The position numbers and the translations under genes were made by a program. Below are positions 1-8,848 of a DNA stretch of 64,000 bases, one piece after another; within the stretch, counting starts at the first letter, position 1, and each line of letters begins with the position of its first letter. Where the stretch lies: the NCBI GenBank assembly GCA_963775295.1, contig CAVZIK010000006.1, positions 3,038,001 to 3,102,000 on the forward strand. The letters are read 5' to 3'. The notes under the pieces are model-generated. The model saw only the letters and a program-made list of their open reading frames with translations, searched no databases and was not told the origin of the DNA. The DNA is from JAMDEO01 sp963775295 (GTDB lineage Bacteria; Actinomycetota; Thermoleophilia; RBG-16-64-13).

Positions 1-1017
1 GCCCAAATCGCCAAGCCGCGCGGAGACGCCGATCTGCGTCAACAACGCCTCGAGCCGGGCAAAACCGTCATCCGGGAATCCCATGGCTTCGAATATGGCG
101 TCAATCTTGGCTCCTGCTGCAGGGGCATTGTAGGCGAGCACAACCGGGAGCGCCATGCCCACAGCTTGGCCGTGGGCCATGTGATACAAGGCGCAGAGCG
201 GCATGGCGAGGGCGTGGCACAAGCCCAATTTGGAGTTCATGCCGGCGGTCATGGCCATGGTGGCACCGATCTGCATCTTCTCGCGCAGGTCCACATTTCC
301 GCCATCGTCGCAAGCGGCGGCAATATTGCGGCTAAGTAGGTCGATGGCTCGGAGGGCGAACAACTCCGTGGCAGGCCCGGCACCCTTCGAGATGTAGGAC
401 TCCGTGGCATGTACAAGGGCATCTGTGCCGCTGCGAGCCGTTACGCTCGGCGGCATCGAAATGGTCATCAAAGGATCGGTCAGGGCGACGGTGGGGCAGA
501 TCTTCTTGCTGATGACGAGGAATTTGGTCTGACGCGCCTCGTCGATAAGCACCACACCGTCCGAAATCTCGCTGCCGGTGCCGGAGGTAGTAGGAATCGT
601 GACCACTTTTATCGACGGCACACCCGGCACCTTGTCGAAGCCTGCGTAGTCCCTGATGTGGCCCCCGAACGAACCGATCACGGCCAAACCCTTGGCCACA
701 TCCAGCACGCTACCGCCGCCCACCGCCACGATGACATCGAATTTCTTCAGGTCCAGTTCGGCCACGAGGCTATCGAACAGATCGACCGTGGGCTCACGGT
801 TCACTGCGTCGCAGATCACGTAATCGAGGCCAACCTCCCGCAGCGAATTGAGAACCGGCTCGACCACGCCCAGGGACAGCAGAAACTGATCGGTCAACAC
901 CAACGGCGTGCGGCAGCCGAGCCGCCCCAGCATCGCACCGGTCAGGCTGGCCAGCCCGCGGGCATGGCGCCAACTGGAGGGAAAATCGAACACTCCGACG
1001 GAATCCAGATCATTCAT
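1..1017 (-). CDS. Iron-containing alcohol dehydrogenase, 3' end beyond the window
   Basis: The reverse strand reads without a stop from ATG at 1017 to the window edge, about 339 residues of a family usually 380-400 long, so only the C-terminus is missing. GAGGAG lies just upstream of the ATG. Family marks are the nucleotide loop GGGSVLDVAK, the segment TTSGTGSE, and the metal-ligand region with TDP, SGTDALVHATESY, GLCHALAMP and HMAHGQAVG, whose Asp and three His residues bind Fe2+. It should oxidise an alcohol or reduce an aldehyde with NAD(P). It lies 35 bp downstream of the 3-hydroxyisobutyrate-type dehydrogenase in the same orientation, so it is probably part of a catabolic operon fed by the TRAP transporter. 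The substrate cannot be told from sequence. Confidence 0.9.
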   Translation of the reverse strand, partial: MNDLDSVGVFDFPSSWRHARGLASLTGAMLGRLGCRTPLVLTDQFLLSLGVVEPVLNSLREVGLDYVICDAVNREPTVDLFDSLVAELDLKKFDVIVAVGGGSVLDVAKGLAVIGSFGGHIRDYAGFDKVPGVPSIKVVTIPTTSGTGSEISDGVVLIDEARQTKFLVISKKICPTVALTDPLMTISMPPSVTARSGTDALVHATESYISKGAGPATELFALRAIDLLSRNIAAACDDGGNVDLREKMQIGATMAMTAGMNSKLGLCHALAMPLCALYHMAHGQAVGMALPVVLAYNAPAAGAKIDAIFEAMGFPDDGFARLEALLTQIGVSARLGDLG

Positions 1018-1052
1018 TTGAGATCTCCTCGTTTCAACCCGACACTATCCAA

Positions 1053-1976
1053 TCAAGACTGGCCCGAAGCAGGCGCAGAAGCGATGGTAACACCTGTCAT
1101 GTCCTCCACCCACCGGACCATTTCACTGATGCTGCTGCCCTTTTCCGCGTGCCGAGCGGCCGCTCGCCAGAGCTGTTGGCCCACGCCGCACAGAGGTGCG
1201 GGGATAGATTGGTCGCCAGCCAAGCCCATGGCGATACCGATGTCCTTAACCATCAACTCCAGCTTGAACGCATCATCGAACGCGCGGCTGGTTATCCGCT
1301 GCCGGATATGGGTTTGGCTGATCCAGGACATGCCGGTAGAGACATTCAGCACATCCGTCATGACCGCAGGATCCAGCCCCAGCTTTTTGCCGATGGCCAA
1401 TCCCTCGGCAGTGGCCATGAAGGTCATCGCCGTGATCAGGTTGTTGATGCATTTCATGCTGTGCCCGGCACCAATACCGCCTAGGTGGAACACCTGTTTG
1501 CCCATCACGTCGAACAGCGGCATGACCCGCTCCAGCGAAGCGGTCTCTCCCCCGGCCATGAAGACGAGTTCGCCGGTCTGGGCACCGATCTGCGCACCGG
1601 AAACCGGCGCGTCCACCATTGCCACGCCCGAGCCGGCCAGTGCATTCGCGGTTTCGATGGTCAGCCAGGGCTCGGAGGAGGACGTGTCCAACAGGAGGGC
1701 GCCTTCGGCGAAACCATGGATCAACCCGTCCTCGCCCAGCGCCACCTCGCGCACATATTTGCCCGAAGGCAGCATGGTCACCACGATGACTGATGCCCGG
1801 GCCACTTCGGCAGGCGATTGTGCCAGCTTGAGACCGGTGATGGTCGCGGCTGCCCTCTCAGCGGCGATGGGGTCCTTATCGTAGACGGTCAGAGAATAGC
1901 CCGCCCGCGACAGGTTCATGGCCATAGGTAGACCCATGACGCCCAGGCCGATAAATCCAATGGGAGGGTTGCTCAT
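1053..1976 (-). CDS. 3-hydroxyisobutyrate dehydrogenase family NAD(P)-dependent beta-hydroxyacid dehydrogenase
   Basis: A 307-residue protein, full length for the family. The N-terminal Rossmann motif GFIGLGVMGLPMAMNL binds the dinucleotide. DAPVSGAQIGAQTGEL matches the substrate-binding signature, and Lys in MKCINNLI is the catalytic lysine of the family. The ATG at 1976 is preceded by AAAGGAG at good spacing. Members oxidise 3-hydroxyisobutyrate, tartronate semialdehyde and related beta-hydroxyacids. It sits 12 bp after the SAF-domain oxidoreductase and before an iron alcohol dehydrogenase, which suggests the three act in one pathway on a hydroxy-acid or polyol-derived substrate. Substrate assignment is open. 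Confidence 0.92.
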   Translation of the reverse strand: MSNPPIGFIGLGVMGLPMAMNLSRAGYSLTVYDKDPIAAERAAATITGLKLAQSPAEVARASVIVVTMLPSGKYVREVALGEDGLIHGFAEGALLLDTSSSEPWLTIETANALAGSGVAMVDAPVSGAQIGAQTGELVFMAGGETASLERVMPLFDVMGKQVFHLGGIGAGHSMKCINNLITAMTFMATAEGLAIGKKLGLDPAVMTDVLNVSTGMSWISQTHIRQRITSRAFDDAFKLELMVKDIGIAMGLAGDQSIPAPLCGVGQQLWRAAARHAEKGSSISEMVRWVEDMTGVTIASAPASGQS

Positions 1977-1988
1977 CGAAGCGCTCCT

Positions 1989-3356
1989 TTACTCATTGCC
2001 ATCCAGACTCGCGAGCAATAGACCTTCTTGCTGCCGGCGCAACCGGCAGGCGAAAGCGTCTTCATCCACAATCACATCATCGTAGGTCACGAGGGCATCT
2101 TTGACGACCGGCTTGATCACGCGCACGTCATGGCTCAAGCCCATCGGCAGGTAGCGTCTTTCGACGCTTTCGCGAGCCGACACCAAGTGGCCGAAAACCG
2201 TGTAGCCGCCCTCTCCGTCGAGCGTATCGCCGGGCATGAGGTCCTTCTTCGCGGTCGCGGCCACGTCTGCTGTGAAACTGATGGCCGCACCTGTGGCCTC
2301 GCCCCGTAGCACCGCCGAGGCGACGCTGATACCCAGCTCCAGTCCGATCATATGAAAAGGCCGGTAGAAGGCGCCGTATTCACCGGTGGGATCACGCAGG
2401 AAGTCGTGCATTTCTAAGAAACGGCGGACCAACGGCGTCCCCGCCTTGAAAACGACGTAGACCCCCCAGCGCAGATTGTTTTGAATGGAAGTGCCGTCAC
2501 GATTTTCGCTGGCTACGATTTCGACCGTGCCACCGCGTTCCAGGATGCCCCCATCCGCCGCGGGTCTGAGCACGGTCGGCAGCGCCTCCGGCCCGATCGC
2601 AGGGAATTGCAGCCCGCACGCTTGCGGGAGTAGCCCATTGGCATTGCACACCGCGCACATCTCAATGGCCGACTTCGTGGTGTCGAGAAAGGAGTTGTAC
2701 ATTTGGGCGTTGTATCGACCCGCTTCCACCTGAGCGCGCGTGAAGCCCATGTAATCCCACACCGTGTCCGGCGTTGAATAGCGATACTCGGGCTGAAAAC
2801 GCGTGCCTTTGCCCGCGCACACCACCTCCAGGCCGATGGCGCGCGCCCAATCGATCATTTCGCTGATGATGGCCGGTTGATCACCATAAGCCATCGAGTA
2901 GACCAACCCATGGCGGTCGGCCTTCTGCTTTAAGACATGGCCCAGCAGCGCGTCGGTCTCGACATTGACCATCACCACGTGCTTGCCGTTCTCCAGCGCG
3001 GTCCAGGCATGATAGGCGCCTGGTCCCGTCACACCTGTACACTCCAGCACTACGTCCAGATCGGCATGCAGCAGATTGTCGGCACTGTCCGTGATGGCGA
3101 CTTTACCCGCGGTAATGAGGTCGTTGACGGCATCGGGCGACCGGCCATCGGCCAGCTCCCCGGACGACCAACCGGACGCCAGACAGGCATCCCGGGCCTT
3201 TTGCGGGTAGAGGTCGGCAACGCACGCCACCCGCATCCCCGGGGTGCGTCGCGCCTGGTTGAGGAAAGCCGTACTGAAGGTGCCGGCGCCAATCACGCCT
3301 ACCCGTACCGGCCTGCCATCCTCCTCACGATGCTGCAACAGAGCAAACAAACTCAT
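1989..3356 (-). CDS. Homoserine-dehydrogenase-like oxidoreductase with C-terminal SAF domain (COG4091 type)
   Basis: A 455-residue protein. Residues about 15-160 form a Rossmann fold (VRVGVIGAGTFSTAFLNQ, ECTGVTGPGAYHAW, KHVVMVNVETDALLG), followed by a catalytic-like domain. The last about 100 residues (KKDLMPGDTLDGEGGYTVFG, then VKDALVTYDDVIVDE) resemble a SAF domain, as also found in sialic acid synthase and FlgA. The family is described as predicted homoserine-dehydrogenase-like and its chemistry is poorly known; members often lie in sugar-alcohol or sugar-acid gene clusters. It is followed 12 bp later by the hydroxyacid dehydrogenase and preceded by the TRAP genes, separated by a strong hairpin. 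The function is an oxidoreductase step in the same catabolic unit, by inference. Confidence 0.82.
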   Translation of the reverse strand: MSLFALLQHREEDGRPVRVGVIGAGTFSTAFLNQARRTPGMRVACVADLYPQKARDACLASGWSSGELADGRSPDAVNDLITAGKVAITDSADNLLHADLDVVLECTGVTGPGAYHAWTALENGKHVVMVNVETDALLGHVLKQKADRHGLVYSMAYGDQPAIISEMIDWARAIGLEVVCAGKGTRFQPEYRYSTPDTVWDYMGFTRAQVEAGRYNAQMYNSFLDTTKSAIEMCAVCNANGLLPQACGLQFPAIGPEALPTVLRPAADGGILERGGTVEIVASENRDGTSIQNNLRWGVYVVFKAGTPLVRRFLEMHDFLRDPTGEYGAFYRPFHMIGLELGISVASAVLRGEATGAAISFTADVAATAKKDLMPGDTLDGEGGYTVFGHLVSARESVERRYLPMGLSHDVRVIKPVVKDALVTYDDVIVDEDAFACRLRRQQEGLLLASLDGNE

Positions 3357-3439
3357 AGCATGGTCACACTTTCTGCGCAGATACGCATCAAGGGAACTGA
3401 ATCAGAGACCTCTTCCACGACCCGACGGGTCAGCAGAGA

Positions 3440-3485
3440 GGCTCCGACCCCGGAAGACGCAGCTGCGTCCGCCGGGGTCGGAGCC
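3440..3485 (-). terminator. Strong hairpin between dctM and the SAF-domain oxidoreductase gene
   Basis: A 14-bp perfect stem (GGCTCCGACCCCGG pairing with its complement at 3472-3485) encloses a second 7-bp palindrome, GACGCAG/CTGCGTC. A further 7-bp stem, CGGCGTC/GACGCCG, lies at 3517-3545. There is no clear T run on the minus strand, so it may terminate poorly and instead act as an mRNA-stability element or attenuator between the transporter and enzyme genes. Confidence 0.6.
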
Positions 3486-3557
3486 CACTCGGCGCCCCCT
3501 CCCAGCTAGGGCCCTGCGGCGTCCCGGTTCAAGTAGTTGACGCCGGCACAATCTCAC

Positions 3558-4862
3558 TCACTTAGAGACCAAATTTGGCAAGAATGTGGCGATTTGCGGG
3601 ATTAATAGGATCGCCGCGATAGCGACGAACAATGCGATGAGGAACGGAAAGATACCTCTGAATATCGTATGCAAGGGCACATCTTCGGCGACGCCTTTGA
3701 TGACATACACGTTGACGCCCACCGGAGGAGTTATTACCCCCATTTCCGCGGCAAGCACTATCATTACTCCGAACCAGATCGGGCTGTATCCCAACTTCAG
3801 AACAATCGGGAATAGAATCGGGATGGTCAGGGTGATAAGGGCCAACGAATCCATGAAACAGCCGCCGATCAAATATATGCCCATGATGAGCACCATGATG
3901 ACGAGTGGAGGCAGCGGCAATGCGCCTACCCACTCCGACAGCGCGAAGGGAGCCCTGGTTATCGCCATGAAGTGTCCGAATATGGTGGCGCCAGTGATAA
4001 TCATGAACAACATAGCCGATATACGGGTCGTCTCCGCGAGGGCGGCCCACAGAGCTTTCGGGCCCATCGTCTTCCTCGCGATTGAGATGAGCAGAGCCCC
4101 AGCCGCGCCTATAGCGCCCGCCTCAGTAGGAGTAAACCAGCCGACGAAAAGGCCTCCCATGACCAAGGCGAACAACAGAAGCATCTCGATAACCCCGGAA
4201 AGAGACCGGAGCTTTTCTATCCGACTGAACCTCTGCGACGCAGGGGCCAACCCCGGTTTTCTCCAGACCATGAGCATCACTGTTACGGCAAACAGTGCCG
4301 CAAGGAGAAGACCCGGCACTATGCCCGCGATGAAGAGCTTGCCGATGGACTCCTGGGTCATCACCCCGTAGATGATCAGTATGGTACTGGGGGGAATCAT
4401 GACCGCCAAACTGCCGGCAGAGGCCACGCAACCTGTACGGAGGGCGTCATCATACCCATACTTCTTCATTTCCGGCAGCGTCACTTTGCCCATAGCTGCC
4501 GCCGCGGCAGTGGTAGACCCGCACATGGCGCCAAAGCCGGCACATGCCAGAATCGTGGCGACCGCTAGGCCCCCGGGTACTCGGCCCGTAAACTTGTTCG
4601 CAGTGTTGAAAAGACGACTGCTTATCCCCGAGTGAAACGCTATCGTCCCCATCAAAATGAACATCGGGGCGACAGAGAGCGAATATGAAGAGAACGTCGC
4701 CCAGATATCCTTGGCCACGATACTAAACGCCGCATTCCATGACGAGGCGAAACCGAATCCGACGAATCCGACGATCGCCATGGCATAGGCCACGGGCATG
4801 CGTAGCATAAACATAAGAATGAGCACTACAATACCGACAATGGCCATCGTGGTTGGGCTCAT
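3558..4862 (-). CDS. dctM: TRAP transporter large permease subunit DctM
   Basis: A 434-residue, very hydrophobic protein with about 12-14 predicted membrane segments, the size of DctM. Typical stretches are LRMPVAYAMAIVGFVGFGFA, GTIAFHSGISSRLFNTANKF, CAGFGAMCGSTTAAAAAMG and MIPPSTILIIYG. The ATG at 4862 shares ATGA with the end of dctQ, implying translational coupling; longer in-frame starts upstream would only add arginine-rich sequence antisense-like to dctQ. DctM is the ion-coupled channel that takes substrate from the DctP binding protein across the cytoplasmic membrane. The substrate is probably an organic acid, and the neighbouring dehydrogenases suggest a hydroxy-acid. Confidence 0.95.
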   Translation of the reverse strand: MSPTTMAIVGIVVLILMFMLRMPVAYAMAIVGFVGFGFASSWNAAFSIVAKDIWATFSSYSLSVAPMFILMGTIAFHSGISSRLFNTANKFTGRVPGGLAVATILACAGFGAMCGSTTAAAAAMGKVTLPEMKKYGYDDALRTGCVASAGSLAVMIPPSTILIIYGVMTQESIGKLFIAGIVPGLLLAALFAVTVMLMVWRKPGLAPASQRFSRIEKLRSLSGVIEMLLLFALVMGGLFVGWFTPTEAGAIGAAGALLISIARKTMGPKALWAALAETTRISAMLFMIITGATIFGHFMAITRAPFALSEWVGALPLPPLVIMVLIMGIYLIGGCFMDSLALITLTIPILFPIVLKLGYSPIWFGVMIVLAAEMGVITPPVGVNVYVIKGVAEDVPLHTIFRGIFPFLIALFVAIAAILLIPQIATFLPNLVSK

Positions 4863-5389
4863 AGCAGGGTCGCCTCCGGTTTGGTCTCTTCCGGTTCGAT
4901 CGATCCCGGCTCTCTTGCCTTTGCCACCGCGCGCACCAGCTGCGCGACCATCACTATCATCGTCAGAACCAACCCTATCGCTATCCAATACAGGAAGGGG
5001 TGAAAAGGCACGTAGACCGTCATCGTGGTCTCGCCCTTCACGTTCATCTCATGAGCAAGTGTCAAAACTCGCCAGGTGGCAATTCCAAAAAACGTTAGGG
5101 TTATCAACTTGATCACAACTGCAACGATAGACTGAACGCGTTGAGGAAAGCGCTCCATCAGTAGTTCAATTTCTATGTTGCCTCGTTGGTATGCCGTGTA
5201 GGCAATAGCGGCGCCTACGGAAACTGCAGTGATAAGCTGCACATAGTCGTAGGTACCACCAATAGACTTCCAAACGTAACGAAGAATCACGTTGACGGTG
5301 ACAAGCGCCATCATCGCAAAAAAGCCAATTCTGCCGACGTAGTCAAAATACCGAGTTATCGCTCCAACCGTACGCTCAAGCCTCTCCAT
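4859..5389 (-). CDS. dctQ: TRAP transporter small permease subunit DctQ
   Basis: A protein of about 176 residues with four predicted membrane helices (around GRIGFFAMMALVTVNVILR, QLITAVSVGAAIAYTAYQ, IVAVVIKLITLTFFGIATW and FLYWIAIGLVLTMIVMVAQL), the normal DctQ layout. The start is uncertain. ATG at 5389 has GAGGG eight bases upstream and is preferred; a GTG at 5404 adds five residues. It overlaps dctM by 4 bp. DctQ pairs with DctM to form the membrane part of the tripartite transporter. A 13-bp hairpin separates it from dctP, which fits the usual excess of binding protein over permease. Confidence 0.92.
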   Translation of the reverse strand: MERLERTVGAITRYFDYVGRIGFFAMMALVTVNVILRYVWKSIGGTYDYVQLITAVSVGAAIAYTAYQRGNIEIELLMERFPQRVQSIVAVVIKLITLTFFGIATWRVLTLAHEMNVKGETTMTVYVPFHPFLYWIAIGLVLTMIVMVAQLVRAVAKAREPGSIEPEETKPEATLL

Positions 5390-5447
5390 GTGCAGCACCC
5401 TCACTGTTTATCCCGGAGCAATCAGAAGCACTGGATCCCTAATCTGG

Positions 5448-5479
5448 CTGGGCGCCCCGGAGAATTCCGGGGCGCCCAG
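5448..5479 (-). terminator. Hairpin in the dctP-dctQ gap
   Basis: A perfect 13-bp GC-rich stem (CTGGGCGCCCCGG with its complement at 5467-5479) and a 6-base AGAATT loop, 14 bp after the dctP stop. No T run follows on the minus strand. Such hairpins behind binding-protein genes commonly protect the 3' end of the upstream message or cause partial termination; here that would give more DctP than DctQM. Confidence 0.65.
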
Positions 5480-5493
5480 ACTAAGCAGATTGT

Positions 5494-6666
5494 CTACTTG
5501 GCGGGCGGCGTCCAGGGTTCGAACGTAATTTTGTTGGCCTCTGCCACGAGCGACGCTGCTGAGGTAGCGATTTCCTCGCCGGGCAGGCTCAGGTCATCGA
5601 GGGACTTCACGTATTCTGCGCGTGCGGGCGAAAGGATTCCCACAAGCTTGGTTCGTTCGGGGTCCGACAGTTCGGAGAATTGGTGTCCGGTAGCCTTGGC
5701 GAATTCCATGCCGTGGTTAGACGCGTAGTCCCAGATGGTACCGGCACGGATGCCCGCGTCCATCGCGACAGAGTCGAAGGCTGTCTTCAGATCTTCGGGC
5801 AACGAATTCCAAACGTCCAGGTTCATCGTAACGAAGAAGATATCTGAGGCATAGAGATAGGGAGTGAAGACGGAATAGTCGAAGAGCTCGGCGTGCTTCC
5901 AGCCTTCCAAGGTTTCATTCGGGGAGATGAGAGCGTCAATGGTGCCCTTTTGGGCGGCCTCGTAGACATCTGCCATCGGCATCGCTATTGGGTCTCCCCC
6001 AACCAGCTGAACACCTCGGACTCCGGTACCGGAAACCCTTATCTTCATACCCTTCAGCTGATCGACGGTCTCGACCTTGGACTTGGTGTGCAACCAGCCC
6101 GGCCCGCTGGCGTAGAGATAGAGAACGTGGGTATCGGCCAGTTCCTTGGGTTTGTACTGGGCGTACAACTCATTGGCAGCCTTGGCCATTGCCGCTGTGC
6201 TATCCGGAGGCGCGATGCCCGGCTGGCTCAGGGTGAGCAGGACCGGGAAACGCTTGGGCGTGTAAGCCATGCTGGATTCGCCCGCGTCAACGATCTTGTT
6301 GACAATTCCGTCATAGATGTCTGCCGGAGCCAAAATGGTATTGACTGGGAAGTACTCGACCTCGATCTTGTACTTGCCGTTCGTGGCTTGCTCCACCATT
6401 TGGAAGAAGCCCGGGAAGTTGTCCGTCATGTCGACGTGCGTGGGAGGCTTCTCACTGACGAACTTGAGTTTGATGACAGTGGCGTCAGTTGAAGCTGCGA
6501 CGGTTGTATCCGTTGATACACCGGTAGAACCTGCAGTCGATGCGGTAGTCGAATCAGACGTACCTGTCGACACAGAAGTAGTGGTCGCAGCTTGCCCGCC
6601 ACACCCAACCACCAGAAGTCCAGTCAAGATTGCAAGACATGCAACCAGTAGAACGAGTTTCTTCAC
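5494..6666 (-). CDS. dctP: TRAP transporter substrate-binding lipoprotein DctP
   Basis: A 390-residue protein that starts with a lipoprotein signal (MKKLVLLVACLAILTGLLVV then GCGG, lipidated Cys) and a Thr/Ser-rich linker of about 40 residues. The rest is a DctP-fold binding domain. The segment LKGMKIRVSG holds the arginine that normally salt-bridges a substrate carboxylate, and GTIDALISPNETLEGWKH matches the hinge region. The start is GTG at 6666 with GGAGGG upstream. It is anchored outside the cell and captures an organic acid for DctQM. It is the first gene of dctPQM, with a 343-bp regulatory gap upstream shared with a histidine kinase. Confidence 0.95.
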   Translation of the reverse strand: MKKLVLLVACLAILTGLLVVGCGGQAATTTSVSTGTSDSTTASTAGSTGVSTDTTVAASTDATVIKLKFVSEKPPTHVDMTDNFPGFFQMVEQATNGKYKIEVEYFPVNTILAPADIYDGIVNKIVDAGESSMAYTPKRFPVLLTLSQPGIAPPDSTAAMAKAANELYAQYKPKELADTHVLYLYASGPGWLHTKSKVETVDQLKGMKIRVSGTGVRGVQLVGGDPIAMPMADVYEAAQKGTIDALISPNETLEGWKHAELFDYSVFTPYLYASDIFFVTMNLDVWNSLPEDLKTAFDSVAMDAGIRAGTIWDYASNHGMEFAKATGHQFSELSDPERTKLVGILSPARAEYVKSLDDLSLPGEEIATSAASLVAEANKITFEPWTPPAK

Positions 6667-7009
6667 GATTACTCACCCTCCTCGATATAGCGCTAGCGTT
6701 CCGTGAATGAGCCCCAAGAAAGACACGGCAGCTCTTCTAAGCGTCACCTCCCTGTTGACTATGAGGGAGAGAGCTGGGTCTCTTTGCCAATTGCGCAGCC
6801 ATTGCCCCCCCTCCAACACCGCCTGTGAGACCCCCTTGATGGCGTGGTGTACAGCAGCGCCTCCCTAGCCCAGGGTCCCCGACGCTGTTCTACTTTGCCT
6901 CCTCCGTCATACAGAACCCGAAGGCGGCTTTCAACTTCTTTGGTTGGGGGTCTTAAGATGGGATACCTTTATCGCAGACTACCCCACGAAGGATACTGGA
7001 GGGATTCGA
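6667..7009. other. Intergenic region between divergent dctP and the histidine kinase gene
   Basis: A 343-bp gap between the dctP start and the kinase start. It must hold promoters for both directions, but no convincing -35/-10 pair was identified. A small inverted repeat, CTCCCT...AGGGAG, lies near 6748-6770. Its position makes it a likely target for the adjacent NarL-type response regulator, by inference only. Confidence 0.4.
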
Positions 7010-8176
7010 GTGGTAGCCAATAGGATGTCCTGGCGAGACAATGGGGGCATGATCGCTCAGGATCGTGTTGCCAAACTCCGGCGGCTGGCCAGAAGAACCT
7101 CGAGGAACCCTCACTTCTGGATCGTATTGCTGCTGTCGGCGATTCTTCTGGTGGTGTACCAGGCGTGGCCCTGGCGGGAATCTCAGTTCACACATGGTTT
7201 CTGGGGTCTCTTCCCCTGGCTGTCCAATCTCTACTGGATCGTGGAGCATGTCACGATCCCCCACGGCCTGTTCGGTACGCTGTTCCTCATCCCGATCATC
7301 TACGGTTCCATCGCGATGTCATGGCCGGGAGGAGTCCTTGCGTGGTTGCTGGCGCTCATATGGGTCGTTCCCGAACTGTCATCGTGGAGCGTGAGGCGCG
7401 AGCCCACCAACCTGCTGATCCTCTTCCTCCCCGTTCTCCTGGCGGCAGTCGTGTCTGGAGAACGACGGTGGCGTGAAGGCGAAAGAAGAAACTACGCCGA
7501 GCGAGAGAGGGAACGCCAAACCTATATCGCCAAGCTCGTCGACAGCCAAGAAGCCGAGCGACAGAGGATCGCCCAGGAGATACACGACGACACTCTGCAG
7601 ACGCTCTTAGTCGTCTCCAACAAGCTCAATTCTCTCGCCTCATCCTCTCCCGGCCAGGAACGGACCAAGGGAATAGTGTGGGCCAATGAGAGGCTGTCTC
7701 AGAGCATGGACAGCCTCAGAAGACTCAGCATGAATCTGCGCCCCAACATTCTGGACAACTTCGGGCTCGTCGCGGGGGTCAGATGGTTGGTGGACGACGC
7801 TGAACAGGGCACCTGCCGGATCACCACGCTCGTCAAGGGCGAGGCACAGAAGATGTCCAGCCTTGCCGAGGTCACGGTCTTCCGCGTGGTGCAGGAGTCG
7901 GTCTCCAACATCCAGCGCCATGCCAAGGCTCAGCATGCGAGCGTCACCATGGAGTTCGACGGTGACCAGCTGAGCTTGGACATCCAGGACGACGGCATCG
8001 GTTTCGAGCAGGCTGCACGATCCTCCGAGTACGCGGAACGGAACAAGCTGGGGATTATCGGCATGGAACAAAGGATCCTGTCTGCGGGGGGCGCGATGCA
8101 CTTGGAGTCGTCCCCCGGGGCGGGCACGAGGCTTCAGGCGACCATCCCGTATTCGGCGTCAGGCGAGATCTTCTAG
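7010..8176 (+). CDS. NarL/DesK-type membrane sensor histidine kinase
   Basis: A 388-residue protein from GTG at 7010, chosen because GGAGGG ends 6 bases before it; a TTG at 6944 would add 22 residues without a clear ribosome site. It has membrane segments near residues 36-52, 87-121 and 134-149, with little extracellular sequence. A coiled linker follows, then a HisKA_3 dimerisation helix with EIHDD (phospho-acceptor His about 192). The ATPase domain has VQESVSNIQRHAKA (N box), DDGIGF (G1) and GAGTRLQATIP. It autophosphorylates and passes phosphate to a NarL-family regulator, most likely the one encoded at 8159-8848, with which it overlaps tail to tail. The short extracellular part suggests it senses a membrane-linked cue or a transporter. 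Confidence 0.9.
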   Translation: MVANRMSWRDNGGMIAQDRVAKLRRLARRTSRNPHFWIVLLLSAILLVVYQAWPWRESQFTHGFWGLFPWLSNLYWIVEHVTIPHGLFGTLFLIPIIYGSIAMSWPGGVLAWLLALIWVVPELSSWSVRREPTNLLILFLPVLLAAVVSGERRWREGERRNYAERERERQTYIAKLVDSQEAERQRIAQEIHDDTLQTLLVVSNKLNSLASSSPGQERTKGIVWANERLSQSMDSLRRLSMNLRPNILDNFGLVAGVRWLVDDAEQGTCRITTLVKGEAQKMSSLAEVTVFRVVQESVSNIQRHAKAQHASVTMEFDGDQLSLDIQDDGIGFEQAARSSEYAERNKLGIIGMEQRILSAGGAMHLESSPGAGTRLQATIPYSASGEIF

Positions 8177-8848
8177 TCTGAGGATACCTGCCTTCAGGCT
8201 GACAAAGACCGCCTCGGTGCGCGAGCGGACGTTGAGATACGCGAAGATCTCGACGAAGTAGCCCTTGACGGTGGCCTCGGTGATCCCTAGGTTTGCCGCG
8301 ATTTCCTTGTTGGAAAGACCGCGAGCCGCGACGGTAAGCACCTCGACTGCCCTCCGTGAGAGCCTCCCCGTCAACTCCGACGGGGCAGCTTGGGCGCTAT
8401 CTTCCTTGTGCCGGAGTGCGAACTTCAGGAGCTCTTCTGAGACGCTGGGGGCCAACACCAAGTCACCGTCCATCAGGGTCCGGATGGTGCGGATGACCTC
8501 CGGGCCAAAGATCGATTTGACCAAATACCCGCTCGCTCCCGCCTGCAGGATGTTGAAGATCGTGTTGATGTCGGTGACGACGGTGAGTATCAAGACCAGG
8601 GTGAGGGGGTCGGCCTGCTTGATGCGCTTTGTCGCTTCCACGCCATTCATGACCGGCATGCTGATGTCCATGATCACGACGTCGGGTCGATACTGCTCCG
8701 TCAACTCCACCGCCTCAACGCCGTTGCCCGCCTCGGCGACCACTTCGAGATCGGGCTCCTTTTCCAGGGTGTCCCGCAATGCCTTCCGGATCAACGGATG
8801 ATCGTCGGCAAGGAGAACTCTGATCTTTGTCGGCTCACTAGATCCCAT
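8159..8848 (-). CDS. NarL/FixJ-type response regulator
   Basis: A 229-residue regulator. The receiver domain (about 8-125) has the acidic pair LLADDHP, phospho-acceptor Asp61 in VVIMDISMP, and the conserved Lys in YLVKSIFG. The LuxR-type helix-turn-helix lies at about 165-225 (LSRRAVEVLTVAARGLSNKE, then IAANLGITEATVKGY). ATG at 8848 follows GGAG at 6-base spacing. Its last 18 bases overlap the last 18 of the kinase gene on the other strand, an unusual arrangement for a cognate pair. It probably controls the TRAP operon or its own region, but no site has been shown. Confidence 0.92.
   Translation of the reverse strand: MGSSEPTKIRVLLADDHPLIRKALRDTLEKEPDLEVVAEAGNGVEAVELTEQYRPDVVIMDISMPVMNGVEATKRIKQADPLTLVLILTVVTDINTIFNILQAGASGYLVKSIFGPEVIRTIRTLMDGDLVLAPSVSEELLKFALRHKEDSAQAAPSELTGRLSRRAVEVLTVAARGLSNKEIAANLGITEATVKGYFVEIFAYLNVRSRTEAVFVSLKAGILRLEDLA

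Noticed and set aside
409..1884. Long open plus-strand frame of about 490 codons
   Set aside because: It is antisense to the iron alcohol dehydrogenase and hydroxyacid dehydrogenase genes, has Arg/Ser/Ala-rich low-quality composition and shows no domain.
3517..3545. GGTTCAAGT resembling a tRNA T-loop
   Set aside because: The flanking bases do not form acceptor, D or anticodon stems; it is the loop of a 7-bp hairpin.
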